Origin: Bombus terrestris
Taxonomy: Eukaryota > Arthropoda > Insecta > Hymenoptera > Apidae
NCBI RefSeq assembly: GCF_910591885.1
Contig: NW_025963549.1
Coordinates: 868,001 to 932,000 of the forward strand
Reading direction: 5' to 3'
Length of the DNA stretch: 64,000 nt
The first letter of the stretch is position 1, and each line of letters begins with the position of its first letter. Both the position numbers and the translations under genes were made by a program. The notes beneath the pieces are model-generated. The model was given only the letters and a program-made list of their open reading frames with translations, ran no database searches and had not been told where the DNA came from. This document shows positions 10,201 through 23,700 of the stretch, one piece after another.

Positions 10201-11726
10201 CGGTTTGAATACTTAACCCTGAATATACGAAACTGCAACTACGCTGGATCTGGCTGGGTCCAGATTTTACATAGCGTAAACCGTATGATGTGCACTGTAC
10301 TTGGCATCAGATGTGGAATATAACGCGCATCGTATGGCCAATGTTTCTGCAAAACAAGCGGAGATACCTTCATTCGAATATGTAAGCATTAATATCCAAA
10401 ACTGCAATCACGCTGGATTTCTCTGGGTCCAGTCTTGACAGTGTGCAAACGGGCTGATGTGTGCTGTATTTGGCAGCAAATATGCAGTATTACGTACATC
10501 CTATTGTCGACGTACCTACAATGGATACGGAGGTACTTTCACTTGAAAAACTAGGCTTGAATATGCAAAACTACAAATACGCTGGATTTGACTCGGTCCG
10601 GATATAACACGGCTTAAACCAGATGAAGCGCTCTGCGTATGGCAGTCAATGTGGAATATAGCGCGCATCGTATTGTCGACATATGTGCTATGGAATCGGA
10701 GTCACGTTGATTTGAATTTTTAAGCCTGAACATACAAAATTGCATTTGGGTTGGATTTTGCAGGGACCAGAGTTTACGCAGCGCAAGCGAGCTGATGGGC
10801 AATGTATCTACAGCAAATGCGGAGTACAAGGCGTATGGAATTGTCGACATATGTGCAAAAGAAGCGGCGAAGCTTTGAATGCAATATTTAAGCATTAACA
10901 ACAAAAACTACAATTACGCTGGATTTTACAGGGTCCAGAGTTGACATAGCACAGACCGGCTGATTTGGCATCATATGTGAAGTATTCTGCGCATCGAATA
11001 GGCGACATAGAAACCAAGATACGTTCATTTGAATATGTAATATTTGAATATTTCGCCTGAAAATGCATAATTGCAAATACGCTGAGTTTGGCTGCGCCCA
11101 CACGTTACATAACTCAAACCAGATAATATGCATTGTGTTTGGCAGCAAAAGTGGCGTATATCGCGCATCGAATTGTCGGCATATCTGCAATGCAAACGGC
11201 GATACGGTGATTTGAATGATTAATCATGAATATGTAAAGCAGCAATTTCGCTAGGTTTGACAGAGACCGGAGTTGACATGGTACAAACCAGCAGATGTGC
11301 GGTGCACATGACATCGGATGTGTAATGTAACGGGCATCGCTTTGTCGCCATATGTGCAATAGAAACGGAGATACATTCATTTGAATATGTTAACCTTAAT
11401 TTGTAAAACTGCAATTACGCTTGATATGTCGAGGACCAGAGATGATATAATAGCACGATCCAGCTGATGTGAGCTGTATTTGGCAGGCAATGAGGAGTAT
11501 ATCTCGCATCTAATTGACGGCAAATCTCCAATCGCAGCGGTGATACGTTTTATTTAATATTCAATAATGGGTCTGTTACGATACCGATAGTATTAGCGTG
11601 ACTGAAACACATTGCCGTCTCAGTAAAACCATTTTATTTCAAGCTTCACGCTACAGTTCTGAATCCGGACCAGACCGTTTCAAGTTCTCGCAAGAGCAAG
11701 CAGTCAAATTAAGGTACTTACACGAG

Positions 11727-12164
11727 TTAGAGTCTAATACATTTTATTGGTCCAACATCGATGGGGCGATCTCGCATCGAAATTTTCGGAGGACCGCGTA
11801 ACCTTCCAACGACGACCGCCGTACGAGCAGCGGATAAACTTATTTCCTGCCTTAGGTTGCCCTCACCACGTCCTCTATTTCTTGATTCTTGGTTGGTAGC
11901 TTTAGCGGCTGCAGGTCCGAGAAATTGCATCTTGACCCGCTTTCTCGTATGTCGCATGTGACGTCTCACTTTCCACCGTAGACACTTGTCGGATCTACAT
12001 ACGTTGAACCATTTGCGCGAGACAAGCGCGGCGCTCTGCAGGGACGAGGGATCCAATTTTCGAAGTATCAAGTGCGAAACCTCCAGTGGTAGTTCGGAAA
12101 TGATATCTACCTTACTTGGGACGAACAAACCAACGACGCGTAGTAGAGATCTAAAAAACTCCAT
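11727..12164 (-). CDS. Small F-box protein, unit 3
   Basis: Open 145-codon copy whose protein is identical to that of unit 1, although the flanking spacer of this unit has acquired a stop in another frame. The gene is therefore unchanged here while nearby sequence is drifting. Confidence 0.8.
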   Translation of the reverse strand: MEFFRSLLRVVGLFVPSKVDIISELPLEVSHLILRKLDPSSLQSAALVSRKWFNVCRSDKCLRWKVRRHMRHTRKRVKMQFLGPAAAKATNQESRNRGRGEGNLRQEISLSAARTAVVVGRLRGPPKISMRDRPIDVGPIKCIRL

Positions 12165-12190
12165 GTTGCTTCTACTGTTGCGCGAGCACG

Positions 12191-12226
12191 ACTGACGGTC
12201 TGGCTAAGAGTGGAGGCTTATATAAG
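12191..12226 (-). promoter_or_regulatory. Core promoter of F-box gene, unit 3
   Basis: TATA palindrome and TCAGT initiator both intact at the same spacing. Confidence 0.72.
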
Positions 12227-15200
12227 TGCTGTTCGTCACGGTGCACTGCGAGTTCCGGTTCCGGGTGAGAGTCCTGGTCAGGCAGAATCGATGGTATGTG
12301 CATGTATTTTCACTTACATCGGGTTCACATTATGATTAGAGTTAGAGGCGCGAAACGAATCTTCATTTGGTTTAGACGTTGAAGTTATGCAATAGAGCAG
12401 ATATTTACTAGTGTAAATTTGATTGTTATATAATTTGACAAGTAGTCGTGGTAATTAGGTACTCGAGAAGCTAATGACAATAATCCTGGGTTCAATAACA
12501 AAGCCGCGGTCAACGGGATAACAGAATTCGTTTTCATCCTGATTCCAAGTTGTACCATACTTCCTTATCTACGGTATAGGTAGGACTGAACAAACTCTTT
12601 GTCAAAACATAGAATATCCAGCGAGTGTTAAGGCTCTTTGTTACTGGCTAATGTGACCTCAAGAGAGAATGATTTTCCGGCACGATGATGCTGCAGTGGA
12701 AAACAATGATGGGTGTGTCTAAAGGCACCGGAACATCGGATTCGTGGAGAAAAGACTTCGCTCGGAAAGAGATTGATAGTGACGTTACTGTTAATTGGAC
12801 AATTTCCATGTTGATGGTTAGAGAAGGATGCTAGTAGCCCTTGAGGGAACGTTGCTAGCGGGAAGCGTCGTCCGTGGAAAAATAGATTTCACCTATCATC
12901 CCGTAGTTGGAACGAAGACTGTTTGCCTGTTTAGGACTGTTAAGGACTTTAATTAACTAAATCTTAAGGTTTATAATGGGTCCTCAGGCTAGCTAAACAT
13001 ATACTGTTGAGATGCGTTGACATCTGGCAAGCATCTTATCCGACAGATAGAGTCTGCGTGTGGCGAGACACGGGACAGAAACCTTTAGAATGTTTACTGT
13101 CACGTGCCGCTACGATTATTTCATTTAAGGACAGCTATAGAATTACTCCATGCCTTTATTAGACAAAACGTTCATCCCTTGACCGCGGCTACGTTCGGTG
13201 ACTGGTTGTCGCCTCGAGGCCAATTGCAGTATCACAAGTTTCGAACAATTAGAATCGGACTGGATGGCTACAATTGTTGAATTACTGCTATGGTAGAATA
13301 TAGATTACAATGTTACGGGATTTTCCCAAAATTCCAAACGGAACGTTCCCGCGATATTTCATCTCCGACTTATATTTATGCTTGATCTGTCTGGGACCAG
13401 TGCAGATATAGCGCGAACTGGCTGGTAAGCGATGTATTTGGCAAGGAATGTGGAGTACCAGGCACATCGAATTGTCGACATATCAGCAACAGCTACGGAG
13501 ATACGTGGAGTTGAATATTTGAGTCTGAATCTGCAAAACAACAATTACACTGCATATAACAGAGACCAGAGTCGATGTTCTGCCGCGCAACACATCTGCA
13601 CTCAATCCCGCGCGGCTTGACAGCCAACGGTCCACGTGCCATCCTTCGAATCCTCCATAGGCCCAAGGACCCACCATAAAGATGAAATCCTAGCTGCATT
13701 GTTCGCACATATGGTCTAAGTCAATCTGTTTGTGAGAAAAGACTTTTTAACTCTAGAAGTGTTGTCGGTCGGTTTTTAGAAAGGTCCTTGGGTTTATTAC
13801 GCGCTCTTAAGAATTACGGAGAAAGCGGGTAGTGGCCTAACGAAAAATGCGGACATCTACCTAACGGAAAATCTGAGTTTTCCCATAAACAATGTCGCCT
13901 AGGACCCACGTTGGTAGGAGGCTTCTTCCTCCTCTCTTCCTTCCTAACATTAGTCATAACCAATCGGCATCGCGGATCATTGCCCTCACTTTCCTAACTA
14001 ACAATGTAAGCATCGAATCCGCGTTCTTCGTTCAAAGGGCACAACCATACCGAGCTCCGTACTCACATCAGAATAAACTTTAGAGTTACATCATCTCTCA
14101 CGGTGACTAGAGTTCCTGCAATCCCTACAACTCTCACCGTTCCTATATCTCTAAGAGCCTCCTATTTCTCTCACAGTATCCAGAAGTCCGACAGCTCCCA
14201 CAGCTCTCACGGACCTAGAGCTCCTATAGCTCACATTCTCATCTAAGAATAATCCTTCTCTTCGTTATCTGTATCTTAAGCAACGGCGTTCTTACTCAGT
14301 GTGATTGTATAAATCGTTGGAGATACATATATTTTTTATAACTTTGTGACTCCCAGTGTTATACCACAACGACTACACCTATTATCCTAAGCGAAATACG
14401 GTGATCGAACAATTCGTGGTGTCGATTATTCCAATCGTAACTGGAATTTACGACTCCCATTGACGCGTATTCAAACGACCGCATCTCCCCGCGATAGCTC
14501 GAAAATACAGTCGACATAGCGCAAACCGGATAAGTACTGTATTTGGCTGTAATTGTGGAGTATAGCGCGCATCGCATTTGCGACATGTATCCAATTGCAG
14601 CGCTGATACGTTGGTTTGAACATTTAGGCATGAATATGCAAAACAGAAATTACGCTGAATCTGTCAGTGACCAGAGAAGACATAAGACAGAAGAGAAGAT
14701 AGAATCGGAAAATGTGCTCCGTGCTCACCAGAAAATCAGGAGCATAACGCTCACCGAATTGTCGTCATATCTGCCGTAGAAACGAAGATACGTTGCTTTC
14801 GATATTCAAGCATGAATATGCTAAACTGCAATTATGGTGTATTTGACATGGACAAGGGTGAACAAAACGCTAACCTACTGATGTGCGCTGTATATGACAT
14901 CAGATGTGAAATATAACGCGCACCGAATTGTCTGTAAGTGTGCCATAGAATCAGAGATTCGTTGATTCGAATATTTAATACTGAATATGCAAAACTGCAA
15001 ATACGCAGGGTTCGGCTGGGTCCCGATTTTACATGCATCAAACGGGATAACGTGCACTGTGTTTGGCAGCAAATTTGGAGTATAACGAGCCTCTAATTGT
15101 AGCCATATGTGAAGTAGAATCGGAGATACGTCGGTTTGAATACTTAACCCTGAATATACGAAACTGCAACTACGCTGGATCTGGCTGGGTCCAGATTTTA

Positions 15201-16657
15201 CATAGCGTAAACCGTATGATGTGCACTGTACTTGGCATCAGATGTGGAATATAACGCGCATCGTATGGCCAATGTTTCTGCAAAACAAGCGGAGATACCT
15301 TCATTCGAATATGTAAGCATTAATATCCAAAACTGCAATCACGCTGGATTTCTCTGGGTCCAGTCTTGACAGTGTGCAAACGGGCTGATGTGTGCTGTAT
15401 TTGGCAGCAAATATGCAGTATTACGTACATCCTATTGTCGACGTACCTACAATGGATACGGAGGTACTTTCACTTGAAAAACTAGGCTTGAATATGCAAA
15501 ACTACAAATACGCTGGATTTGACTCGGTCCGGATATAACACGGCTTAAACCAGATGAAGCGCTCTGCGTATGGCAGTCAATGTGGAATATAGCGCGCATC
15601 GTATTGTCGACATATGTGCTATGGAATCGGAGTCACGTTGATTTGAATTTTTAAGCCTGAACATACAAAATTGCATTTGGGTTGGATTTTGCAGGGACCA
15701 GAGTTTACGCAGCGCAAGCGAGCTGATGGGCAATGTAACTACAGCAAATGCGGAGTACAAGGCGTATGGAATTGTCGACATATGTGCAAAAGAAGCGGCG
15801 AAGCTTTGAATGCAATATTTAAGCATTAACAACAAAAACTACAATTACGCTGGATTTTACAGGGTCCAGAGTTGACATAGCACAGACCGGCTGATTTGGC
15901 ATCTTATGTGGAGTATTCTGCGCATCGAATAGGCGACATAGAAACCAAGATACGTTCATTTGAATATGTAATATTTGAATATTTCGCCTGAAAATGCATA
16001 ATTGCAAATACGCTGAGTTTGGCTGCGCCCACACGTTACATAACTCAAACCAGATAATATGCATTGTGTTTGGCAGCAAAAGTGGCGTATATCGCGCATC
16101 GAATTGTCGGCATATCTGCAATGCAAACGGCGATACGGTGATTTGAATGATTAATCATGAATATGTAAAGCAGCAATTTCGCTAGGTTTGACAGAGACCG
16201 GAGTTGACATGGTACAAACCAGCAGATGTGCGGTGCACATGACATCGGATGTGAAATGTAACGGGCATCGCTTTGTCGCCATATGTGCAATAGAAACGGA
16301 GATACATTCATTTGAATATGTTAACCTTAATTTGTAAAACTGCAATTACGCTTGATATGTCGAGGACCAGAGATGATATAATAGCACGAGCCAGCTGATG
16401 TGAGCTGTATTTGGCAGGCAATGAGGAGTATATCTCGCATCTAATTGACGGCAAATCTCCAATCGCAGCGGTGATACGTTTTATTTAATATTCAATAATG
16501 GGCCTGTTACGATACCGATAGTATTAGCGTGACTGAAACACATTGCCGTCTCAGTAAAACCATTTTATTTCAAGCTTCACGCTACAGTTCTGAATCCGGA
16601 CCAGACCGTTTCAAGTTCTCGCAAGAGCAAGCAGTCAAATTAAGGTACTTACACGAG

Positions 16658-17095
16658 TTAGAGTCTAATACATTTTATTGGTCCAACATCGATGGGGCGA
16701 TCTCGCATCGAAATTTTCGGAGGACCGCGTAACCTTCCAACGACGACCGCCGTACGAGCAGCGGATAAACTTATTTCCTGCCTTAGGTTGCCCTCACCAC
16801 GTCCTCTATTTCTTGATTCTTGGTTGGTAGCTTTAGCGGCTGCAGGTCCGAGAAATTGCATCTTGACCCGCTTTCTCGTATGTCGCATGTGACGTCTCAC
16901 TTTCCACCGTAGACACTTGTCGGATCTACATACGTTGAACCATTTGCGCGAGACAAGCGCGGCGCTCTGCAGGGACGAGGGATCCAATTTTCGAAGTATC
17001 AAGTGCGAAACCTCCAGTGGTAGTTCGGAAATGATATCTACCTTACTTGGGACGAACAAACCAACGACGCGTAGTAGAGATCTAAAAAACTCCAT
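16658..17095 (-). CDS. Small F-box protein, unit 4
   Basis: Open 145-codon copy with the majority protein sequence, including Asn96, Gly100 and Trp64. No residue difference from unit 1 was found. Confidence 0.8.
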   Translation of the reverse strand: MEFFRSLLRVVGLFVPSKVDIISELPLEVSHLILRKLDPSSLQSAALVSRKWFNVCRSDKCLRWKVRRHMRHTRKRVKMQFLGPAAAKATNQESRNRGRGEGNLRQEISLSAARTAVVVGRLRGPPKISMRDRPIDVGPIKCIRL

Positions 17096-17121
17096 GTTGC
17101 TTCTACTGTTGCGCGAGCACG

Positions 17122-17157
17122 ACTGACGGTCTGGCTAAGAGTGGAGGCTTATATAAG
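17122..17157 (-). promoter_or_regulatory. Core promoter of F-box gene, unit 4
   Basis: TATA palindrome and initiator intact. Confidence 0.72.
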
Positions 17158-20100
17158 TGCTGTTCGTCACGGTGCACTGCGAGTTCCGGTTCCGGGTGAG
17201 AGTCCTGGTCAGGCAGAATCGATGGTATGTGCATGTATTTTCACTTACATCGGGTTCACATTATGATTAGAGTTAGAGGCGCGAAACGAATCTTCATTTG
17301 GTTTAGACGTTGAAGTTATGCAATAGAGCAGATATTTACTAGTGTAAATTTGATTGTTATATAATTTGACAAGTAGTCGTGGTAATTAGGTACTCGAGAA
17401 GCTAATGACAATAATCCTGGGTTCAATAACAAAGCCGCGGTCAACGGGATAACAGAATTCGTTTTCATCCTGATTCCAAGTTGTACCATACTTCCTTATC
17501 TACGGTATAGGTAGGACTGAACAAACTCTTTGTCAAAACATAGAATATCCAGCGAGTGTTAAGGCTCTTTGTTACTGGCTAATGTGACCTCAAGAGAGAA
17601 TGATTTTCCGGCACGATGATGCTGCAGTGGAAAACAATGATGGGTGTGTCTAAGGGCACCGGAACATCGGATTCGTGGAGAAAAGACTTCGCTCGGAAAG
17701 AGATTGATAGTGACGTTACTGTTAATTGGACAATTTCCATGTTGATGGTTAGAGAAGGATGCTAGTAGCCCTTGAGGGAACGTTGCTAGCGAGAAGCGTC
17801 GTCCGTGGAAAAATAGATTTCACCTATCATCCCGTAGTTGGAACGAAGACTGTTTGCCTGTTTAGGACTGTTAAGGACTTTAATTAACTAAATCTTAAGG
17901 TTTATAATGGGTCCTCAGGCTAGCTAAACATATACTGTTGAGATGCGTTGACATCTGGCAAGCATCTTATCCGACAGATAGAGTCTGCGTGTGGCGAGAC
18001 ACGGGACAGAAACCGTTGGAATGTTTACTGTCACGTGCCGCTACGATTATTTCATTTAAGGACAGCTATAGAATTACTCCATGCCTTTATTAGACAAAAC
18101 GTTCATCCCTTGACCGCGGCTACGTTCGGTGACTGGTTGTCGCCTCGAGGCCAATTGCAGTATCACAAGTTTCGAACAATTAGAATCGGACTGGATGGCT
18201 ACAATTGTTGAATTACTGCTATGGTAGAATATAGATTACAATGTTACGGGATTTTCCCAAAATTCCAAACGGAACGTTCCCGCGATATTTCATCTCCGAC
18301 TTATATTTATGCTTGATCTGTCTGGGACCAGTGCAGATATAGCGCGAACTGGCTGGTAAGCGATGTATTTGGCAAGGAATGTGGAGTACCAGGCACATCG
18401 AATTGTCGACATATCAGCAACAGCTACGGAGATACGTGGAGTTGAATATTTGAGTCTGAATCTGCAAAACAACAATTACACTGCATATAACAGAGACCAG
18501 AGTCGATGTTCTGCCGCGCAACACATCTGCACTCAATCCCGCGCGGCTTGACAGCCAACGGTCCACGTGCCATCCTTCGAATCCTCCATAGGCCCAAGGA
18601 CCCACCATAAAGATGAAATCCTAGCTGCATTGTTCGCACATATGGTCTAAGTCAATCTGTTTGTGAGAAAAGACTTTTTAACTCTAGAAGTGTTGTCGGT
18701 CGGTTTTTAGAAAGGTCCTTGGGTTTATTACGCGCTGTTAAGAATTACGGAGAAAGCGGGTAGTGGCCTAACGAAAAATGCGGACATCTACCTAACGGAA
18801 AATCTGAGTTTTCCCATAAACAATGTCGCCTAGGACCCACGTTGGTAGGAGGCTTCTTCCTCCTCTCTTCCTTCCTAACATTAGTCATAACCAATCGGCA
18901 TCGCGGATCATTGCCCTCACTTTCCTAACTAACAATGTAAGCATCGAATCCGCGTTCTTCGTTCAAAGGGCACAACCATACCGAGCTCCGTACTCACATC
19001 AGAATAAACTTTAGAGTTACATCATCTCTCACGGTGACTAGAGTTCCTGCAATCCCTACAACTCTCACCGTTCCTATATCTCTAAGAGCCTCCTATTTCT
19101 CTCACAGTATCCAGAAGTCCGACAGCTCCCACAGTTCTCACGGACCTAGAGCTCCTATAGCTCACATTCTCATCTAAGAATAATCCTTCTCTTCGTTATC
19201 TGTATCTTAAGCAACGGCGTTCTTACTCAGTGTGATTGTATAAATCGTTGGAGATACATATATTTTTTATAACTTTGTGACTCCCAGTGTTATACCACAA
19301 CGACTACACCTATTATCCTAAGCGAAATACGGTGATCGAACAATTCGTGGTGTCGATTATTCCAATCGTAACTGGAATTTACGACTCCCATTGACGCGTA
19401 TTCAAACGACCGCATCTCCCCGCGATAGCTCGAAAATACAGTCGACATAGCGCAAACCGGATAAGTACTGTATTTGGCTGTAATTGTGGAGTATAGCGCG
19501 CATCGCATTTGCGACATGTATCCAATAGCCTCGCTGATACGTTGGTTTGAACATTTAGGCATGAATATGCAAAACAGAAATTACGCTGAATCTGTCAGTG
19601 ACCAGAGAAGACATAAGACAGAAGAGAAGATAGAATCGGAAAATGTGCTCCGTGCTCACCAGAAAATCAGGAGCATAACGCTCACCGAATTGTCGTCATA
19701 TCTGCCGTAGAAACGAAGATACGTTGCTTTCGATATTCAAGCATGAATATGCTAAACTGCAATTATGGTGTATTTGACATGGACAAGGGTGAACAAAACG
19801 CTAACCTACTGATGTGCGCTGTATATGACATCAGATGTGAAATATAACGCGCACCGAATTGTCTGTAAGTGTGCCATAGAATCAGAGATTCGTTGATTCG
19901 AATATTTAATACTGAATATGCAAAACTGCAAATACGCAGGGTTCGGCTGGGTCCCGATTTTACATGCATCAAACGGGATAACGTGCACTGTGTTTGGCAG
20001 CAAATTTGGAGTATAACGAGCCTCTAATTGTAGCCATATGTGAAGTAGAATCGGAGATACGTCGGTTTGAATACTTAACCCTGAATATACGAAACTGCAA

Positions 20101-20244
20101 CTACGCTGGATCTGGCTGGGTCCAGATTTTACATAGCGTAAACCGTATGATGTGCACTGTACTTGGCATCAGATGTGGAATATAACGCGCATCGTATGGC
20201 CAATGTTTCTGCAAAACAAGCGGAGATACCTTCATTCGAATATG

Positions 20245-20248
20245 TAAG
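20245..20248. repeat. Target-site duplication TAAG (left)
   Basis: TAAG directly precedes the left LTR and is repeated right after the other LTR; uninterrupted units have a single TAAG here. Confidence 0.95.
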
Positions 20249-20631
20249 TGTCACGTAAAAATAAATAGAAATTTTATTAGGAAGGAGAACACTTTATTCT
20301 TATTTCGTTTATACAAGTATAAGACACTTCCGAACTCTAGCCGTGACCGTACGAGAGTGAGTCCCTACAAGCTTTTTACTTTCGGTCATCTGTTCTCTCA
20401 TTACCCCCCACTACCCTGTAGGCGTACGTGACCGTTGCTACGCTTCTGGAACATTTTATGGTAGGACCGTTAGGCCATAAATGAATCCTTAGGTACTCTG
20501 CCAATATACATTGTCGCCAAGGTCACCATGTGTTCCTCTCGTCGGTGCATCGGGTGCGAAGTATGCCGACCGGGACACCATCCTGCCCGAGGTGTGTGTG
20601 TGTCCTGGTCTCTGATGTAATTTACGTTACA
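20249..20631 (-). repeat. Gypsy 3' LTR (element orientation)
   Basis: 383 bp, matching the other LTR base for base. On the element strand it begins TGTAACG and ends CGTGACA. An AATAAA lies near the element-strand end (20273-20278) and a short GT run near 20592-20602. Confidence 0.96.
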
Positions 20632-20644
20632 TACCTCCCTCCTT
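20632..20644 (-). promoter_or_regulatory. Gypsy polypurine tract
   Basis: Element-strand AAGGAGGGAGGTA lies directly before the 3' LTR, the standard place for plus-strand priming during reverse transcription. Confidence 0.88.
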
Positions 20645-20776
20645 AGATTGATTTTGGTCCTCTAAAATCTCAGTGTTTCTTCAGGATTGTTTTATGGAGG
20701 CTAATTGGCTAAAAGTGTGTTTTCTTCTTTGTCTTAATCGACAAGACAAAATAAAAACAAAGTGCATAACAGCTAC

Positions 20777-23700
20777 TTATGGAGAAGGTGAAGACCGTCC
20801 TGGAAAATAAGGTTTAATACGATTACCATGTATTTTCCTAATCGAGTCATTCACCATTATTTCGTAATAAGGGGTTTTTACTTTTTCAATGGTGTATGGC
20901 CCTAGCCATTCAGTATCTAACTTGTGTTTTTTATGATCATTATGAACTAATATCAAATCTCCTTCTCTAAAAATGGATTGAGGTTTAATAATTTTTTTTC
21001 TTTTATCTCTTTGGTATCTTTGTTTACTCTTCATTAGAGTTTCCCTGGCTTTAAGTAGCTTGGCATCCCATTCTCGTTTCCTGAAGCTGACCTCATCAGC
21101 GTATGTTCTTTGCGGATTTTGGGATATGGTAGATGGGAGATTGGCCTTGTGTCCAAATGTTAGTTCGAAAGGGGTATATCCAGTGGCATCATGAACCATA
21201 GTGTTATATGCTAGACACACAAAATTTAGGTTTTGATCCCATTCTGTTTCATTATCGTTTTGTATAGCTTTTAACATGTCGGATATTACAGCATGTGTTC
21301 GTTCTAGGCTTCCGTTGGATTGTGGATGGAATGAGGTGGTTTTTATGTGTTTGATCTTAAATGCTTCTTCGTACCGTTGCATTAGCTCGCTAATGAAACT
21401 TTGTCCTCTGTCAGTTAATATACGTTTCGGTGCGGAGAATATATAAATGTAATGATTCAGTAAAGCATTCCAGATTGATTGGGTCTGTTGTGTTTTTAGG
21501 GGCACAAGTATTAAATATTTGGTTAGTTCATCGTGTATAGAGAGAATGTATTGGTTTCCTATCTTGGTCTTTTTCAACGGGCCTATCACATCCATAGCGA
21601 TTTTGTCGTTAGATTCTAACGGGGTGTCGGTTATCTGTGGTTCCTCCTTTCCTCTTATCCGAGTAGTCTTTGATGTTTGACATGTCGCGCAAGTTCCTAT
21701 TCTGCCTTTTATTCTGTCTATTAGATGTGGGATATCATATTTGCCTCGGATTCTGTCGTACGTCTTTTGTATTCCGGGATGTCCTACCAAGTCATGATTT
21801 TCTTTTAGTACTTGTTCTATTTCCTCTTCGCTTAAACTCTGTATTGGTTCGTAAGCAAATTCTATGTCGTCGCGTTGGTCATTGAAAAATAAAAGAAATC
21901 TTTTTATGTGTGCTTTGTCTTGTGCGTTTAAGTTATTGTCTCCTATTCCTATCTTTCTATTTGTTTTAAGTATGTCTGATATTTTCTGTAACCATACGGT
22001 TTCGTCATATGGGCCCAGATATGGTTTTGTTAATTGGAAAAAGTTGTCTTTGTTAGATGTTAGTTTCAATAATTTTGGTATTTCTTCTGATTTTTCCCAG
22101 TCTCTGAATTGTCTTAATAAAACGTCAGTTTGTGTTATCGCGTGTACTCTGGATAGGGTGTCAGCGGCTACGTTTTCCTTCCCTTTTACGTACTCTATAT
22201 CGTATTCGTATTCCTCTAATCTCAATCTCCATCGAATCAATCGACTAGAGGGGTCCTTGCAGTTGTGCAGCCATTTAAGGGCTTGGTGGTCTGTTTGAAT
22301 TTTGAATTTGCGGCCTAATAAATATTGCCTAAATCTTCTAACTGCCCAAACGATGGCCAATAATTCTTTTTCCGTCGTAGTATAATTTCGTTCAGGGGGG
22401 TTTAATGTCCTTGAAATGAAGCAACAAGGGTGTCCATCTTGTGAAAGGATGGCTCCTAGACCTTCATTACTGGCGTCCGTTGTTAACGTAAATGTTTTCG
22501 TATAGTCGGGGTATTTTAGTACCGGTGCTTGGCATAGTCTTTCTTTTAATGTATCGAAGCTAAGTTGTGTTTTGTCAGTCCAATGGAATTGTATATCTTT
22601 CTTAGTTAGTTCCGTTAACGGTTTGGCAATTTTCGAGAAATTCCTAATAAATTTTCTATAGTATCCGGCTAACCCAAGGAACGATTTTACATCCGTAGGA
22701 TTTTTGGGTAGTTTGAAGTTCTTTACTGCTTCTATCTTTTCAGGGTTAGGTTTTACTCCGTTTGCTGTCACTAAGTGTCCTAAATATTCCAATTCGGGTT
22801 TTAGGAATTCACATTTATCCGGTTGTACTTTTAGACCTACTTCCCTGAGTCTTTGGAGTATAATGGCTAAGTTTTTATTATGTTCCTCTATCGATTGCCC
22901 GAATATAATGATATCATCGAGATAGACGAAACAATGATTATTAATTAAACCTCTTAACGCGGTGTCCATCATTCTTTGAAAGGTAGCGGGTGCGTTCTTG
23001 AGCCCGAATGGCATTCTGTTATAGTGGAAGTGTCCTTGTGGTGTGCTAAATGCAGTGTACTTCCTCGAATTCTCATCCATGGGTATTTGGTGGAATCCCG
23101 AGGATAAGTCTAAAGCGGAGAAATATTTTGCGTTCCCTAGTTGCGATAGTATATCGTCAATATCGGGTAATGGATATGCGTCTTGGTCCGTTAATTCGTT
23201 TAACTTCCGAAAGTCAATCACTATTCGCCACTTTTGTTTCCCCGACGCGTCGATTTTCTTTGGGACGACCCAGACGGGAGAGTTATAGGGAGAGTCGGAG
23301 GGTTCTATAATCTTTTTGTCTAACATTTCCGTCATTTGTTTGTTTATTTCGAGTTTATGGTGTTCGGGAGGACGGTAGGATTTTACGTTGATGATTTTAT
23401 CTTCTTTCAATGTAATGGAATGTTTAGCAAGAGATGTACACGGTAATGTTTCGCTGTCTAAATTAAATACATCCATGTAATAGAGAAGAATCTTTTCTAT
23501 AGGTTCTCTGAGAGGTTTTTCTATGTGCGATAGTCGAATCGAAGATTTGAATTTTTGGATTTGATCTATGGTATTTGTATTTTCAATAATGTTAGAAACT
23601 TGAATTGAGGACTTACCACCATTGATAAAGCACACTGGCGTTGGCTTCCCTTCGAGGTATACAATTTTTTGAATGGTTTCTCCTGGTGCAAGGGTTGGTT

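Larger units (their letters stand above)
9862..14792. repeat. Array unit 3
   Basis: Full-length unit. Visible private or rare changes include AAAGGCACC near 12720 and a G-to-T change near 13083-13088 that creates an in-frame TAG in the ATG-less spacer frame intact in the other ten units. It carries the TGTAATG variant near 11322 found also in units 1, 7 and 10. Confidence 0.97.
14793..19723. repeat. Array unit 4
   Basis: Full-length unit directly upstream of the unit carrying the Gypsy insertion. Private changes include CACAGTTCTC for CACAGCTCTC in the minisatellite near 19133 and AGCCTCGCTG for AGCAGCGCTG near 19528. Confidence 0.97.
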
